Program-made: the position numbers and the translations under genes | The notes under the pieces: generated by a model | Told to the model about the DNA's origin: nothing | Databases searched by the model: none | The model's input: the letters and a program-made list of their open reading frames with translations, nothing else | Assembly: GCA_902778325.1 (NCBI GenBank) | Contig: CACYWZ010000006.1 | Span: 1-64,000 of the forward strand | DNA from: an uncultured Spirochaetaceae bacterium | GTDB taxonomy: Bacteria > Spirochaetota > Spirochaetia > Treponematales > Treponemataceae | Direction of reading: 5' to 3' | Length of the DNA: 64,000 nucleotides | Part shown: positions 9,055-18,310 of the stretch, piece after piece | Layout: every line of letters starts with the position of its first letter | Position numbering within the stretch: position 1 is the stretch's first letter

Positions 9055-12000
9055 TTACTCCTCGTCTTCACTCTGCTTCTTTTCTGTTGTCTTTCGGGCT
9101 CTCTTTGGCTTTTCGCCGTCTGGCGCGATATTTGCGCTGTCGGCTTTCACTTCCTTTTTCGCTCTCGGCTTTCTTTCTCGTCGTTTTTCCACTACTTTCG
9201 CCTCGTCTTCAAGAACGACGCTCGTGTCGGCGATTTTCTGTTCTTCTTTGTTCAAGTCGCCTCTTCCGCCATCAGCGGTGATAAGAACGCTCTCGCCATC
9301 TTCGTTGACGACTTCGACATCGAACTTCTTGCCGTTTTGCTTTCTGACGTTGCCTTTTTTGGCTTCTTCCCTTGCTATGCGTCTTGCCTTCCGCTTTGCA
9401 GCTTTCTTGAGGCGGCGGTTGTTGACGATGTAGTAAACTGTCGGCATCAAAAAGAGCGTCATCAATGAGCCGAATGTCATTCCGCCGAAGACCGTGAGCG
9501 AAATCGGCTGCATTGAAGCAGAGCCTTCGCCTGGGAAGAACGCCATCGGCATCAATGAGATAACGGTCGTGAGCGTTGACATCAAAATCGGTCGCAAACG
9601 GTTTCGGGCAGCCTGAACGCAAGCCTCCTCAAGCTCAAGTCCGCGCTTTCGCAAAAGGTTCGTGTAGTCAACAAGAACGATACCGTTGTTGACGATTGTT
9701 CCGACAAGAACGAGCATACCCATGATTGTAACGATGTTGAGCTGGCTTCGTGTGATTGCGTAAATCGCGACAACACCGATGAACGACAGCGGAATCGTCA
9801 GGATAACGATGAACGGGTCAACGAGCGACTCGAACTGACTTGCCATAACGACGAATACGAGGATAGCCGCCATGATGATAATCAAGCCAAAGTTGACGAC
9901 GGCTTCCATCATGTCCTCATAATCGCCCGTGAACGAAATCGTAACGCCGTCTTCTTTCGGGATATTGTCGTCAATGAGCGCCTTCACGCCCGCTTGCACT
10001 TTGTCGAGCGAAAGCCCCGGAACTGGTTTTGCCGTAACTGCGATAACACGCGACTGGTCTTCGCGGAAAATCGTTACAGGAGCGGTTGACTTTTGATAGT
10101 GGGCAAAACTTGAAAGCGGGATTCTCTGTCCTGATGAGTTCACGACAGAAATTGAATCGAGGTCGCCCAAGCGCGTTTTGTCTTTTTCGCTCATGCGGAC
10201 AATAACGTCGATATCGTCTCCGTTTTTGGTGAAGCGGCTTGCGGTCGTTCCGTTGATTGCGCCCGCGATTTCAGCACCGACAGTGTGAATGTTAAGACCG
10301 AACTCGTACATTTTTGCACGGTCAACGATAATTTCAGCCTCAGGAAGTCCGTCCTGCTGGTCGCTAGAAACTTCTGTAACCCAATCTCCGCCCTTATCTT
10401 TCAAGACGTTTTCGATTTGTGTAGCAACAGAGCGAACGAGGTCAAGGTCATCGCTCTTCACTTTTATGCTCATACCGCTTGAAGATGAGGCGCTGTTTGC
10501 GTTCGTTCCAAACGAAAGGTCTGCACCTGGGAATTTTGTGAAATATTTTCTAAGTTTTGCCTTAGCAGTTTTCTCGTTATCGTATCCCGGAAGGCGCTCT
10601 TCTGGCGAGAAAAGCGTCCAAGTGATGCTTCCCGTGTTTGTCTCGGAGCTAGAGGAAATGAAACTTGAGCCACCGATTGAAACGGTAACGAACTTCACGC
10701 CAACAAGCTCATCTTTTGTCATCTGCTCAAGTTCGCGCACGGTGTCTTCCGTTACTTCAAGGCGTGTTCCCTGAGGGAGTGTGAACTGCACTGTAACCGA
10801 GTTCGCCGCAGTTTCTGGCATGAAGATGAAGCCGACGAACTTGATTGCGAATATCGACGCAAAGAAAAGCACAACAAGAACAAGGATACAAGCGAGTTTG
10901 TGGTGCAAAACGAAGCGCACTCCGCGTGCATACTTTGTGTCGAGAGACTCAAAGAAGCGGTTGAACGCGCGGTTGATGCTGTAGCCGATTCCAGACTTTC
11001 CGCTGTCGACGATTTTGTCGATTCGCATATACTTTGAAGTCAGGACAGGAACAAGACACATAGCAACGATGAGCGAGCACACAAGAGAGAAGATGATTGT
11101 ATATGCCAAATCGTTGAACATCTGTCCCATAATGCCCAAAGTCTTTTTGAACAAAAGCATTGGAAGGAAGATACAAACGGATGTGAGCGTTGAGGCGACG
11201 ATGGAGTTCACCATTTCCTGAGAGCCCAAAATCGCAGCAACTTTCGGCTTTGCGTCGCGCTGTCGGTAAGCATAGATATTTTCGAGAACAACGATTGAGT
11301 TATCGACAAGCATACCAATACCGAGCAAAAGACCCGCCATCGAAATCATATTGATTGTGATGCCCTTGAAATAAAGCAACATCAGCGTAATCATTACGGA
11401 AATCGGGATTGAAAGGCCAACGATAATCGTTGACTTGAGAGAGCGCAAGAAGATAAACAGGATTGCAACGGCAAGGAGCGCTCCCTGAACAACTGAGTTC
11501 ACAACTTCGTTAATCGTCTGCTCGATGATGTCAGTTGTGTTTGATGTCTCTTGAATAACGACGTCTGTCGGAAGGTCTTGAAGAAGCCCTTTCATAGCCT
11601 TTCGCACGTTTTTTGCAGCCGTAACGCTGTTTTTGCCAGACTGCTTTTGAATCGAAAGCATGACACAAGGCTCGCCATCAAGATAAGCAAGTGTGCTTTC
11701 GTCTTTGTAGCCTTCATAAACGTCCGCAACATCGCGGAGGCGAATTGTGCGAACTTCACCAGTTCCTGACGCTTTGTAAGAAATAACGGTGTTCTTCAAA
11801 TCGTTAATGCTCTGGTACTTTCCGTTTGTCTTGATTGTATAATTTATATCGCCAGAAGTAATCGTTCCGCCTGACGACTGCACATTCTGCGCTCCAATCA
11901 TCTGAGAGACAGAGCTGATTGAAAGCCCATAAGCCTCAAGGCGGTCACGAGGAATATCAACGTTGATAGACTTCTCACGTCCACCCGAAACGCTTGCAGA

Positions 12001-12513
12001 CGCAACTCCGTCCAACTGCTCAAGGCGAGGCGCAATAACGTCTTCGGCATAAGCGCGAAGTTCTTCTGGAGTTCGGTTTCCAGAAACAGTAAGCGTCATA
12101 ATAGGCATCATTGACGGGTCTGCTTTGATTGTTGTCGGAGAATCCGCGTCTGTCGGAAGATACGAGCGCACAAGGTCAATCTTGTCACGTATCTCGTTCG
12201 CTGCGGCGTCAAGATTTATTCCGAAGTTGAACTCAAGAATAATCATGCTCATTCCAGCCATAGAGCGTGACCTGATATGCTTCAATCCAGAAAGTCCAGA
12301 AAGTGAGCTTTCAAGCGTTCTTGTAAGACTCTGCTCAACTTCTTCAGGACCTGCGCTCTTGTAATTTGTCATGACAAGCATATACGGCAAGTCCATATCA
12401 GGATACATATCAACAGGCATTTTGAACGTACAGAATACGCCCAAAGCAATCATAATCAAAAACACAAGCAGTGTTGTAACCGGCTTGTTAACACACCTTT
12501 CCGATAAAGTCAT
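9055..12513 (-). CDS. RND efflux transporter, AcrB/MexB (HAE1) type
   Basis: Inner-membrane proton-driven pump of the tripartite efflux system. Standard landmarks: N-terminal membrane helix with 'FCTFKMPVDMYPDMDLPYM', 'RDRLEAYGLSISSV', the proton-relay region 'GMLVDNSIVVLENIYAY' in TM4, 'VTIMGMLVLVGTIVNNGIVL' in TM10, and 'MSTLTTVISLMPMAFFPGEG'. The core ends near residue 1040. An extra tail of about 110 very charged residues (many K/R, then E/D and 'KPKRARKTTEKKQSEDEE') follows the last helix and should be cytoplasmic; most AcrB proteins lack it. Substrate cannot be read from sequence. Confidence 0.95.
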   Translation of the reverse strand: MTLSERCVNKPVTTLLVFLIMIALGVFCTFKMPVDMYPDMDLPYMLVMTNYKSAGPEEVEQSLTRTLESSLSGLSGLKHIRSRSMAGMSMIILEFNFGINLDAAANEIRDKIDLVRSYLPTDADSPTTIKADPSMMPIMTLTVSGNRTPEELRAYAEDVIAPRLEQLDGVASASVSGGREKSINVDIPRDRLEAYGLSISSVSQMIGAQNVQSSGGTITSGDINYTIKTNGKYQSINDLKNTVISYKASGTGEVRTIRLRDVADVYEGYKDESTLAYLDGEPCVMLSIQKQSGKNSVTAAKNVRKAMKGLLQDLPTDVVIQETSNTTDIIEQTINEVVNSVVQGALLAVAILFIFLRSLKSTIIVGLSIPISVMITLMLLYFKGITINMISMAGLLLGIGMLVDNSIVVLENIYAYRQRDAKPKVAAILGSQEMVNSIVASTLTSVCIFLPMLLFKKTLGIMGQMFNDLAYTIIFSLVCSLIVAMCLVPVLTSKYMRIDKIVDSGKSGIGYSINRAFNRFFESLDTKYARGVRFVLHHKLACILVLVVLFFASIFAIKFVGFIFMPETAANSVTVQFTLPQGTRLEVTEDTVRELEQMTKDELVGVKFVTVSIGGSSFISSSSETNTGSITWTLFSPEERLPGYDNEKTAKAKLRKYFTKFPGADLSFGTNANSASSSSGMSIKVKSDDLDLVRSVATQIENVLKDKGGDWVTEVSSDQQDGLPEAEIIVDRAKMYEFGLNIHTVGAEIAGAINGTTASRFTKNGDDIDVIVRMSEKDKTRLGDLDSISVVNSSGQRIPLSSFAHYQKSTAPVTIFREDQSRVIAVTAKPVPGLSLDKVQAGVKALIDDNIPKEDGVTISFTGDYEDMMEAVVNFGLIIIMAAILVFVVMASQFESLVDPFIVILTIPLSFIGVVAIYAITRSQLNIVTIMGMLVLVGTIVNNGIVLVDYTNLLRKRGLELEEACVQAARNRLRPILMSTLTTVISLMPMAFFPGEGSASMQPISLTVFGGMTFGSLMTLFLMPTVYYIVNNRRLKKAAKRKARRIAREEAKKGNVRKQNGKKFDVEVVNEDGESVLITADGGRGDLNKEEQKIADTSVVLEDEAKVVEKRRERKPRAKKEVKADSANIAPDGEKPKRARKTTEKKQSEDEE

Positions 12514-12530
12514 TTACTCACTACTCCCGT

Positions 12531-13469
12531 TTAGTCAAGTTCTGAAACAGAAACAACATTTACTTTTGAGCCGTCATTAAGAAGCGACTGACCTTTTATG
12601 ACAATCTCATCGCCTGCAACAAGTCCGTCTGTAATCTCAGTCATATTATCAACGCTGATGCCTTCTTCAACCTTTTGCAATCTCACGCTTGTCTGAGAGC
12701 CGCCGCGGTTTGCAATAACGAAAACATAAGGCTCTTCGTTTTTCTTGACAATCGCAGCAGACGGCACGATAAGCGCATTCTGAATAGATGTCGTGATGAG
12801 TTTTACTCTGGCATACATTCCGACTTTGATTCTGTCGTCCTTTTTGTTAAAGCGAAGTTTCACGCTCATTGTTCTTGTCGATGTGTCAAGAACAGGGCTG
12901 ACTTCGTGCGCATAAGCGGCAAACTCAACACCAGGATAAGCGTCAAAAGTAACAATACCAGTCTGATTTTCCTTGATGCGACTGATAAAGCGCTCTGCAA
13001 TATTGATTTTCACTTCGAGAATGTCAGTGTTGCTTATAGTTGCAATCGGAGTTTGCTGGCTGACCATTGTTCCAACAGTTGGAGGAATTGCCGTGATGCG
13101 TCCGCTAATCGGCGCTTTTACAGGGCTTGCACTGTAGTTCATTCCAGGACGGCTTGCATCAACATAAGCGATAATGTCATCTTTTTTCACGCTGTCGCCA
13201 ACACTAACGCGGATTCTTGAGACCTTTCCCGCCATATCAGGCATAACAGCGACTGCATTGACAGAAGCAACATCGCCACCAAACTCAAGATAATCGTCCA
13301 TATTGCCCTCTGAAGTGCGGAACGTGTTTACAGCAAAAATCGCCTCAACCTCATCATTTGCAGAAGCCTTAGGCTCTCCAGGTTTCTTGCAAGAGCATAA
13401 AGACAGACAAACAAGAGCCAAAACTGCAATACTACATTTCTTAAAAAACATCTTCGTTGTAAAAATCAT
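12531..13469 (-). CDS. RND efflux periplasmic adaptor (membrane-fusion) lipoprotein
   Basis: 312 residues. A lipoprotein signal ends LCSC (lipobox cysteine about residue 27), anchoring it in the inner membrane. Barrel-sandwich halves are visible: 'VRISVG..VKKDDIIAYVD', 'SPVKAPISGRITAIPPTVGT', then beta-barrel 'VTFDAYPGVEFAAYAHEVSP' and 'VKVGMYARVKL'-like sequence. It lacks the long alpha-hairpin of MexA; only a short linker joins the two lipoyl halves, as in many spirochaete and Bacteroidetes adaptors. AAGGAG nine bases before ATG 13469 supports this start over the internal Met. It bridges the pump and the TolC-like protein. Confidence 0.93.
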   Translation of the reverse strand: MIFTTKMFFKKCSIAVLALVCLSLCSCKKPGEPKASANDEVEAIFAVNTFRTSEGNMDDYLEFGGDVASVNAVAVMPDMAGKVSRIRVSVGDSVKKDDIIAYVDASRPGMNYSASPVKAPISGRITAIPPTVGTMVSQQTPIATISNTDILEVKINIAERFISRIKENQTGIVTFDAYPGVEFAAYAHEVSPVLDTSTRTMSVKLRFNKKDDRIKVGMYARVKLITTSIQNALIVPSAAIVKKNEEPYVFVIANRGGSQTSVRLQKVEEGISVDNMTEITDGLVAGDEIVIKGQSLLNDGSKVNVVSVSELD

Positions 13470-13470
13470 T

Positions 13471-14898
13471 TTATTTATCTCCTTCAGATGACAAATCTGC
13501 GTTAAGTGTATTCTCCAAATCCAAAAGCGCCGTCATATAATTGAACTTTTGGTTAACAAGCCCAAGTTTTGCCTTGTTAAGCGATTCCTCCGCATCGCGC
13601 AAATCAAGAAGTTCCGTTGTTCCGTTTCTGTAAGCGCGATATGTCATGTCATAAGCACGCTGGGCAAGCTGGACGCTTCTGTTCATATTCTCAATCTGTG
13701 CTCTAGCCTGATTAAGCGTATCAACAGCCTTTCTGACAGCAATTTTCTGATTTTCCTTGAGCGTCTCAAGCGAAATCTCAAGTTTTGCAAGATTTTGCTT
13801 TATGTCCCGCGCTTGCTGCTTGTTGCTTGACCAAGGAAGAATATTCGTAAAATTCCACGCAAGAGTAAAACTCAAAGCGCCACTGTCATACCATTTTTCA
13901 TCTTTTCCAACATCCTTAAAGAAGTGGAACGCGCCCTCTTCCCCGATATAAGCAGGCTGCCACGCATAATTGACAGAAAGCGCTGGCGTCCAAGTCGCAA
14001 GGTCAATCGCGCCAAGATTCATTTTCAGCGTATCAACATTTTTCTGCAGAGACTGAATCTCAAGACTGTTTGAGCCATAGCGCTCGATAAGTTTTTCCGC
14101 ACTCACATCGATATATTTGGGATTTATCTCACCCGAAAGCGATAATTTCGTTCCAACAGGCATACCAATTAAAAACACAAAAGTATCAAGTTGATTGTTC
14201 AAGTTCTGCTCAGCGCTCTCAACATCAGGCTTTTTGTTTTCATAATTCACCTGCGCCTGAAGAAGGCTAAGTTCTGGAATAGTGCCGTTTCTGTAGTTTG
14301 CCTGAGCCTGAACAACACGCTGTCGAGAGTTTTCGAGAGTCTCCTTTTCAATCTTCAAACTTTCTTGCTGGAGCAAAAGAGCGTAGAACAATTTCTTTAT
14401 AGAAAGAAGTTGCTCGTTTGTGCTTTGCTCTGCCGAAATCTTTCCGCTTTCATATTTTGCCTTGGAAAGCTGAAGTTGCTTTATATTTGCAAGACTGAAT
14501 GTCCAGCCAACAGAAACACCACCAACAACAGACCATCTGTCCTCTTCGTCAGCAAAATCAGTTTTTGCAGGATACGCGCCCCGAGTAATCATTGACATCA
14601 TCTGAGATGTTGCGGCACTGCTCGGCGAATATTCCGTTGCTCTGCTCATTGTTCCAGTGACCTGCACATTCGGCAAAAAGATATTCCAACCGTATTTTGC
14701 CGCCCGCTCCTTAATCTCAAGGTCAATATCAGCGCTTTTCAGAGTTCTGCTGTTCTTTAGCGCGTATTCAACAGCCTGGTCAACAGTCAAAGTTACCGAC
14801 TGTTCAACTTTTATCTCCGAATCTTCAGCGCTGACGCTCACAGCAGTGGCGGCAAAAGCCAACATCCACGCCGCAAATACTTTTTTGTTCACGTTCAT
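13471..14898 (-). CDS. TolC-family outer-membrane efflux protein
   Basis: 475 residues with a type I signal peptide (MNVNKKVFAAWMLAFAATAV.., cleavage after VSA). Two OEP repeats follow, each with long heptad-rich helices: 'VTLTVDQAVEYALKNSRTLK' begins the first, and 'LRDAEESLNKAKLGLVNQKF' closes the second. It would form the trimeric outer-membrane channel and periplasmic tunnel. The stop is one base from the adaptor start, so translation is coupled. The N-terminus lacks a cysteine, so it is not lipid-anchored. Confidence 0.93.
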   Translation of the reverse strand: MNVNKKVFAAWMLAFAATAVSVSAEDSEIKVEQSVTLTVDQAVEYALKNSRTLKSADIDLEIKERAAKYGWNIFLPNVQVTGTMSRATEYSPSSAATSQMMSMITRGAYPAKTDFADEEDRWSVVGGVSVGWTFSLANIKQLQLSKAKYESGKISAEQSTNEQLLSIKKLFYALLLQQESLKIEKETLENSRQRVVQAQANYRNGTIPELSLLQAQVNYENKKPDVESAEQNLNNQLDTFVFLIGMPVGTKLSLSGEINPKYIDVSAEKLIERYGSNSLEIQSLQKNVDTLKMNLGAIDLATWTPALSVNYAWQPAYIGEEGAFHFFKDVGKDEKWYDSGALSFTLAWNFTNILPWSSNKQQARDIKQNLAKLEISLETLKENQKIAVRKAVDTLNQARAQIENMNRSVQLAQRAYDMTYRAYRNGTTELLDLRDAEESLNKAKLGLVNQKFNYMTALLDLENTLNADLSSEGDK

Positions 14899-14980
14899 CT
14901 ATATTTTCCTCCAAACGATATACAACTTCAAAAAACAATCGCTGACAACGCTCTTTCGAGCATTGCCAGAACAATCAAAA

Positions 14981-15109
14981 TCATTTCAAATGCAGCAAAA
15001 TCAAAAAGCCTGCAACAATATAAGAAATCGTTGCAGCACCAGCAATAAAAAGCGCAATCATAACAAGAGCGCTTTGCCTTCTGGATTTTTTCTCAGCATT
15101 ATCACTCAT
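14981..15109 (-). CDS. Small single-span membrane protein in the efflux operon
   Basis: 42 residues: a charged N-terminus (MSDNAEKKSRRQ) and one membrane helix ('ALVMIALFIAGAATISYIVA'). I chose ATG 15109 because GGAAAGAGAG lies just upstream; an earlier ATG at 15154 in the same frame would add 15 residues (MDNIEQTNKDKERE..) but has no clear ribosome site. It lies between the TetR regulator and tolC on the same strand. It could be a small accessory subunit of the pump, as AcrZ is for AcrB, but no homology to AcrZ is evident. Confidence 0.6.
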   Translation of the reverse strand: MSDNAEKKSRRQSALVMIALFIAGAATISYIVAGFLILLHLK

Positions 15110-15192
15110 ATTCTCTCTTTCCTTGTCTTTGTTTGTCTGTTCAATATTGTCCATACCTTGAAAATACCGCAGAAACAATGTTTGTTACGACT

Positions 15193-16404
15193 TTAAGTAG
15201 TCCCGTCCATTCCAAATTGCACCATAAAGTACATATCCTTCATCGCTGCTTGCAAAATCTCGCGTGAAAATTTGTGACTTCGACCATGAATCAAAAGCAT
15301 CACAGGAAGTGCAAAAAACCAACCAGCAGAAAAGCGGAAAAAGTTCTCGCCATTGCAACCAAGACCAATGTCCGGAAGTTCCGAAAGGATTTTTTGAGAG
15401 CGGAAAAAGTCAATGATTTCCTTTTCGCGCTCCGTATCTTCCTCAAACTCCACCCCCGACATATGAAGCCATTTGCAAACATCAAGAAGCTCAGGGCGCA
15501 GGATAAGATACGAAATGACAGTCTGGAGCATCGCATAAAGCCGCTCACCTGCGCTGTTCATCTGCTTCATATTCGCCATCATAATAGAATAAAGGCAACT
15601 CATCTCGTCCTTAATGAGCGTCTTTATCATCTCGTTCTTGTTTGAAAACCAAGTATAAAGGCTGCTCTTCGCCATACCAAGCTCTTTTGAAACCTTATCA
15701 ACCGTAAGGGACGAAACACCAGATTCCGAAATCACTTTGGCAATCGCCAGAAGCACCCTGTCCATTTTCTTCAAACCAGAAAGACTCTCAGAGCAAACGC
15801 CGTCAATCTCAGTCATTCGCAAAAGCGAAATCGGCGCGTCGTTTCCCCTGATTCCCTTTGCAATAAGAAGCGAAAGTTTTTCAGCAAAACTCATGCTGTC
15901 AACACAAACGCCCGTCGTTTCCTGAAAAAGCTGCTTGATACGCGTAAAAACAAACATCGTCGTGCTGACAAAGACACTCCTGAAATAATCATGAAGGTTC
16001 TTTATCGAGCCGTCATCGTTATAAATCCCGTTAAGAAGCGTGATTCCGTATTTTTTCAACTCGAAAAAAAAGCAGTCCTCCGTCGTTTCCTCAAGCGAGC
16101 AAAGCATATAATTTGAATACTCAGGATTATCAGCAACAAACTTTATCACCAGCGGCAAAGCCTCTGCGCTCTGAAAATTGTTGTATTTCTGCTGCATCTC
16201 GCCCAAAACGACAGACACATCGCCATACATTTTGTTCAGCATCGCCGCCTTCAGCGCGTCTTTGTTCTTGAAATGCTTGAAAATCGCCGCCTTGGTGATT
16301 CCCACCCTTTCAGCGATTTCGGAAAGCGACACCTCGCGAAAAAGCGGTTCGCGATAAAATGAGAATGCTGCCTTGAGGATTTTTTCTTTCGTGTTCTCTG
16401 CCAT
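15193..16404 (-). CDS. Double TetR-family regulator of the efflux operon
   Basis: 403 residues containing two TetR-type DNA-binding domains. The first helix-turn-helix is 'SLSEIAERVGITKAAIFKHF' (about residues 25-44); the second is 'TVDKVSKELGMAKSSLYTWF' (about residues 228-247). Each is followed by a helical, ligand-domain-like region, so this looks like two TetR proteins fused head to tail. The likely start is ATG 16404; a TTG at 16413 in frame adds three residues. An operator-like dyad sits just upstream over the predicted transcription start, so autorepression and control of the pump genes downstream are likely. Confidence 0.88.
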   Translation of the reverse strand: MAENTKEKILKAAFSFYREPLFREVSLSEIAERVGITKAAIFKHFKNKDALKAAMLNKMYGDVSVVLGEMQQKYNNFQSAEALPLVIKFVADNPEYSNYMLCSLEETTEDCFFFELKKYGITLLNGIYNDDGSIKNLHDYFRSVFVSTTMFVFTRIKQLFQETTGVCVDSMSFAEKLSLLIAKGIRGNDAPISLLRMTEIDGVCSESLSGLKKMDRVLLAIAKVISESGVSSLTVDKVSKELGMAKSSLYTWFSNKNEMIKTLIKDEMSCLYSIMMANMKQMNSAGERLYAMLQTVISYLILRPELLDVCKWLHMSGVEFEEDTEREKEIIDFFRSQKILSELPDIGLGCNGENFFRFSAGWFFALPVMLLIHGRSHKFSREILQAAMKDMYFMVQFGMDGTT

Positions 16405-16413
16405 AATTTCCAA

Positions 16414-16438
16414 AAGTAACCGAACAATCGGTAACTTT
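16414..16438. promoter_or_regulatory. TetR-type operator at the efflux operon start
   Basis: AAGTAACCGA-ACAA-TCGGTAACTT: the inner arms ACCGA/TCGGT are perfect, the outer arms match but for one base pair. It overlaps the predicted transcription start, just before the regulator gene. Confidence 0.72.
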
Positions 16439-16442
16439 GAGA

Positions 16443-16471
16443 AATATAACAGCCGCTCTTAATATTGTCAA
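16443..16471 (-). promoter_or_regulatory. Promoter of the efflux operon
   Basis: Minus strand TTGACA (16471-16466), 17 bp, TATATT (16448-16443). The predicted start falls inside the dyad operator. Confidence 0.8.
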
Positions 16472-16483
16472 TGCTTTTTTAAC

Positions 16484-16523
16484 GAAAAATCCCGCGCCCT
16501 TTCAAAAAGACGCGGGATTTTTC
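16484..16523 (-). terminator. Terminator of the DUF6261-like gene
   Basis: AAAAATCCCGCG (16485-16496) pairs with CGCGGGATTTTT (16511-16522). Symmetric A/T flanks make it usable in both directions. Confidence 0.92.
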
Positions 16524-16546
16524 ATTTTTTAACTCTTCGCCGAAGC

Positions 16547-17223
16547 TTAATCACTCTTTGAAGGAAGTGACGAATTCCAGCGTTTCACGGATTTTTCAAA
16601 CTCCACGGCAAGATTAGCGTACTTTTCGCTCTCGCTAATCGAAAGAGCTGAAAGAAGCGTTACCACAGAGCCATTGACCAAGGTTACCGCTTCGTTTCGT
16701 ATCGCCGTCGCATTCCTAAGAGAAGCAACAGCGCTTGCGTCCTGGGAAATCTTTGCAGAAGCGATTTCGAACTCCTCTTCGGTTTTCTTGACGAGAGCGA
16801 CAAGCTCTTTTGCGCCAAGGATTTGCGAGATGGCGTTCTGTGCGTCTTCCTTCTCCAAATCTTTCAAAAATGAGTTCATCAAGCCCGTTTGTGACGAGTA
16901 TTTGACGTCGAGCATTTTCGTTCCGTACGGCTCAAAAATCGAAAGCAGCAGCTTTGCGGCCGCCACCTGCTTTTCAAAGCCGTCGGGCAGAGCAACGTTT
17001 CCGTTAAGGACCGCATACAGGCGACGGACGGCACTGTCGCGCTCGCTATCCCCGCCTCGGTGAGTTCTGCGGAAAGGAGGGCAAGCGTTGAAAAGTTCGC
17101 GTCAAGAAGAGCATTTCTCTCTTCTTTTGGAACATTTTCCATCGCTTGGGCATACAACTTCAAGATTTCAATCAAAAATCCACTAAAAGCAGAGTTTTGA
17201 ATGTCTCTTTTAATCTTTTTCAT
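16547..17223 (-). pseudogene. DUF6261-like protein, frameshifted
   Basis: Two overlapping frames make one protein of about 225 residues. The first half begins at ATG 17223 (GGAGG upstream): MKKIKRDIQNSAFSGFLIEI.. to '..LSAELTEAG'. The second half reads 'DSERDSAVRRLYAVLNG', then 'ALPDGFEKQVAAAKLLLSIF' to the stop at 16547. They join if the four-C run near 17050-17053 had one more base. Length and helical pattern suggest the DUF6261 family, which has no known role. It could be a decayed gene, a sequencing error, or an expressed frameshift; nothing here marks a programmed slippery site. Confidence 0.7.
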
Positions 17224-17324
17224 CTTTCGATGCCTCCAAAATCCATACTAGCGCCCTGTAATTTTTATTGCAATACGTTTTTTTTCGCTTTTTTTCTCAA
17301 AAACTCCCAAAAAAACATCTGGAA

Positions 17325-17562
17325 AGCCCGCCAGTAACTCGGAACGGCGTTTCCATAAACATGGAAAGCTCGCCAGTGACTCGGAACGGCGTTTCCATAA
17401 ACATGGAAAGCCCGCCAGTGAGTCGGAATGGCGTTTCCATAACTGTGGAAAGCCCGCCAGTGAGTCGGAACGGTGTTTCCATAAACGTGGAAAGCCCGTC
17501 AGTGACTCGGAATGACGTTTCCATAAACATGGAAAGCCCGCCAGTGACTCGGAACGGCGTTT
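17325..17562. repeat. Tandem array D, exact 42-bp units
   Basis: The block GGAACGGCGTTTCC (or GGAATG..) starts at 17341, 17383, 17425, 17467, 17509 and 17551, exactly 42 bp apart, six copies. Each unit is GGAAAGCCCGCCAGTGACTC, then that block, then ATAAACAT. GGAA/TTCC arms close a short hairpin. Because 42 is a multiple of three, frames stay open through it (a 14-residue repeat, ESPPVTRNGVSINM), but there is no start signal or gene context. The rest of 17224-17633 holds only AT-rich sequence and the terminator. Confidence 0.94.
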
Positions 17563-17606
17563 AAAAAAAAGGAGGCGCTCTCAAATGGTGTGAAGAGCGC
17601 CTTTTG
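17563..17606 (-). terminator. Terminator of the TPR lipoprotein gene
   Basis: GGCGCTCT (17573-17581) pairs with AGAGCGCC (17594-17601), flanked by A and T runs, with a small bulge in the 5' A/G stretch. Confidence 0.75.
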
Positions 17607-17633
17607 TTTATATTTGGAAAAATATTTCAAAGC

Positions 17634-18275
17634 TTACAAGCCCGCACTGAAAAGACTTTCTTCGACTTTTTGGCGGAAATCTGCTCCAGCGCCGCGTTTT
17701 TCGGCTTTGGCTAGCGCGGAGAGGGCTTTTTCTTTTTGTTTGTCTTTGGCATAAGCGAGCGCAAGATTTGCGTGAAAATCGGCAGTGCGGGAGTTCATTT
17801 TTACGGCTTTTTCAAGAAAAACTATCGCGTCTTTCACGCGGTTTGTCCTCAAGCACAAAGCGCCAAGACAGCCGTAGGCGTCGGCTTTTTTCGGCGCAAA
17901 GACGATAGCCTCGCGATATGTTTCTTCGGCTTCAGAAAAGCGCTGGGAACGCTCTTGGAGAGATGCGAGAAGCAAATATGTCGTGTAATCTTTTCGGCTT
18001 TCAAGCGCTTTTTTGTAATAAACCATCGCGCAATCGCACTTGTCGTTCTGGGTGTAGGCTGCGGCGATAAAAGTATAGAGAAGCTCGTCGGAATACGAGG
18101 TGTCTGCAAGAAGCGCTTCGCGGAAATAATCGGCGGCATTCTCATATTTTCCGTTTTTGAGCGCCTCCATTCCGTCAGAAACAATACTGTCGCCAGGTTT
18201 TGAACAACCGAACAAAAAAACAGATGTGCAAAGAGCAAAAAATAGTGTCAATTTGGAAAAAATCTTGTTAGCCAT
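17634..18275 (-). CDS. TPR-repeat lipoprotein
   Basis: 213 residues. The signal MANKIFSKLTLFFALCTSVF ends in the lipobox LFGC. About four TPR repeats follow: 'ALKNGKYENAADYFREALLA', 'DCAMVYYKKALESRKDYTTY', 'RFSEAEETYREAIVFAPKKA' and 'RVKDAIVFLEKAVKMNSRTA'. Such proteins act as envelope scaffolds; no partner can be named. The ATG has no ribosome site and a TATATT box ends six bases before it, so the mRNA is probably leaderless. It is divergent from the FlhG-like gene, with the two promoters interlocked in 55 bp. Confidence 0.88.
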   Translation of the reverse strand: MANKIFSKLTLFFALCTSVFLFGCSKPGDSIVSDGMEALKNGKYENAADYFREALLADTSYSDELLYTFIAAAYTQNDKCDCAMVYYKKALESRKDYTTYLLLASLQERSQRFSEAEETYREAIVFAPKKADAYGCLGALCLRTNRVKDAIVFLEKAVKMNSRTADFHANLALAYAKDKQKEKALSALAKAEKRGAGADFRQKVEESLFSAGL

Positions 18276-18281
18276 AATTAG

Positions 18282-18310
18282 AATATAATAAAATGTTGAA
18301 AAAATTACAA
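18282..18310 (-). promoter_or_regulatory. Leaderless promoter of the TPR lipoprotein
   Basis: Minus strand TTGTAA (18310-18305), 17 bp, TATATT (18287-18282), six bases, ATG 18275. Confidence 0.6.

Noticed and set aside
17268-17564. Repetitive ORF (14-residue repeat ESPPVTRNGVSIN)
   Set aside because: It exists only because array D has a 42-bp unit; no ribosome site, and it opens on both strands alike.
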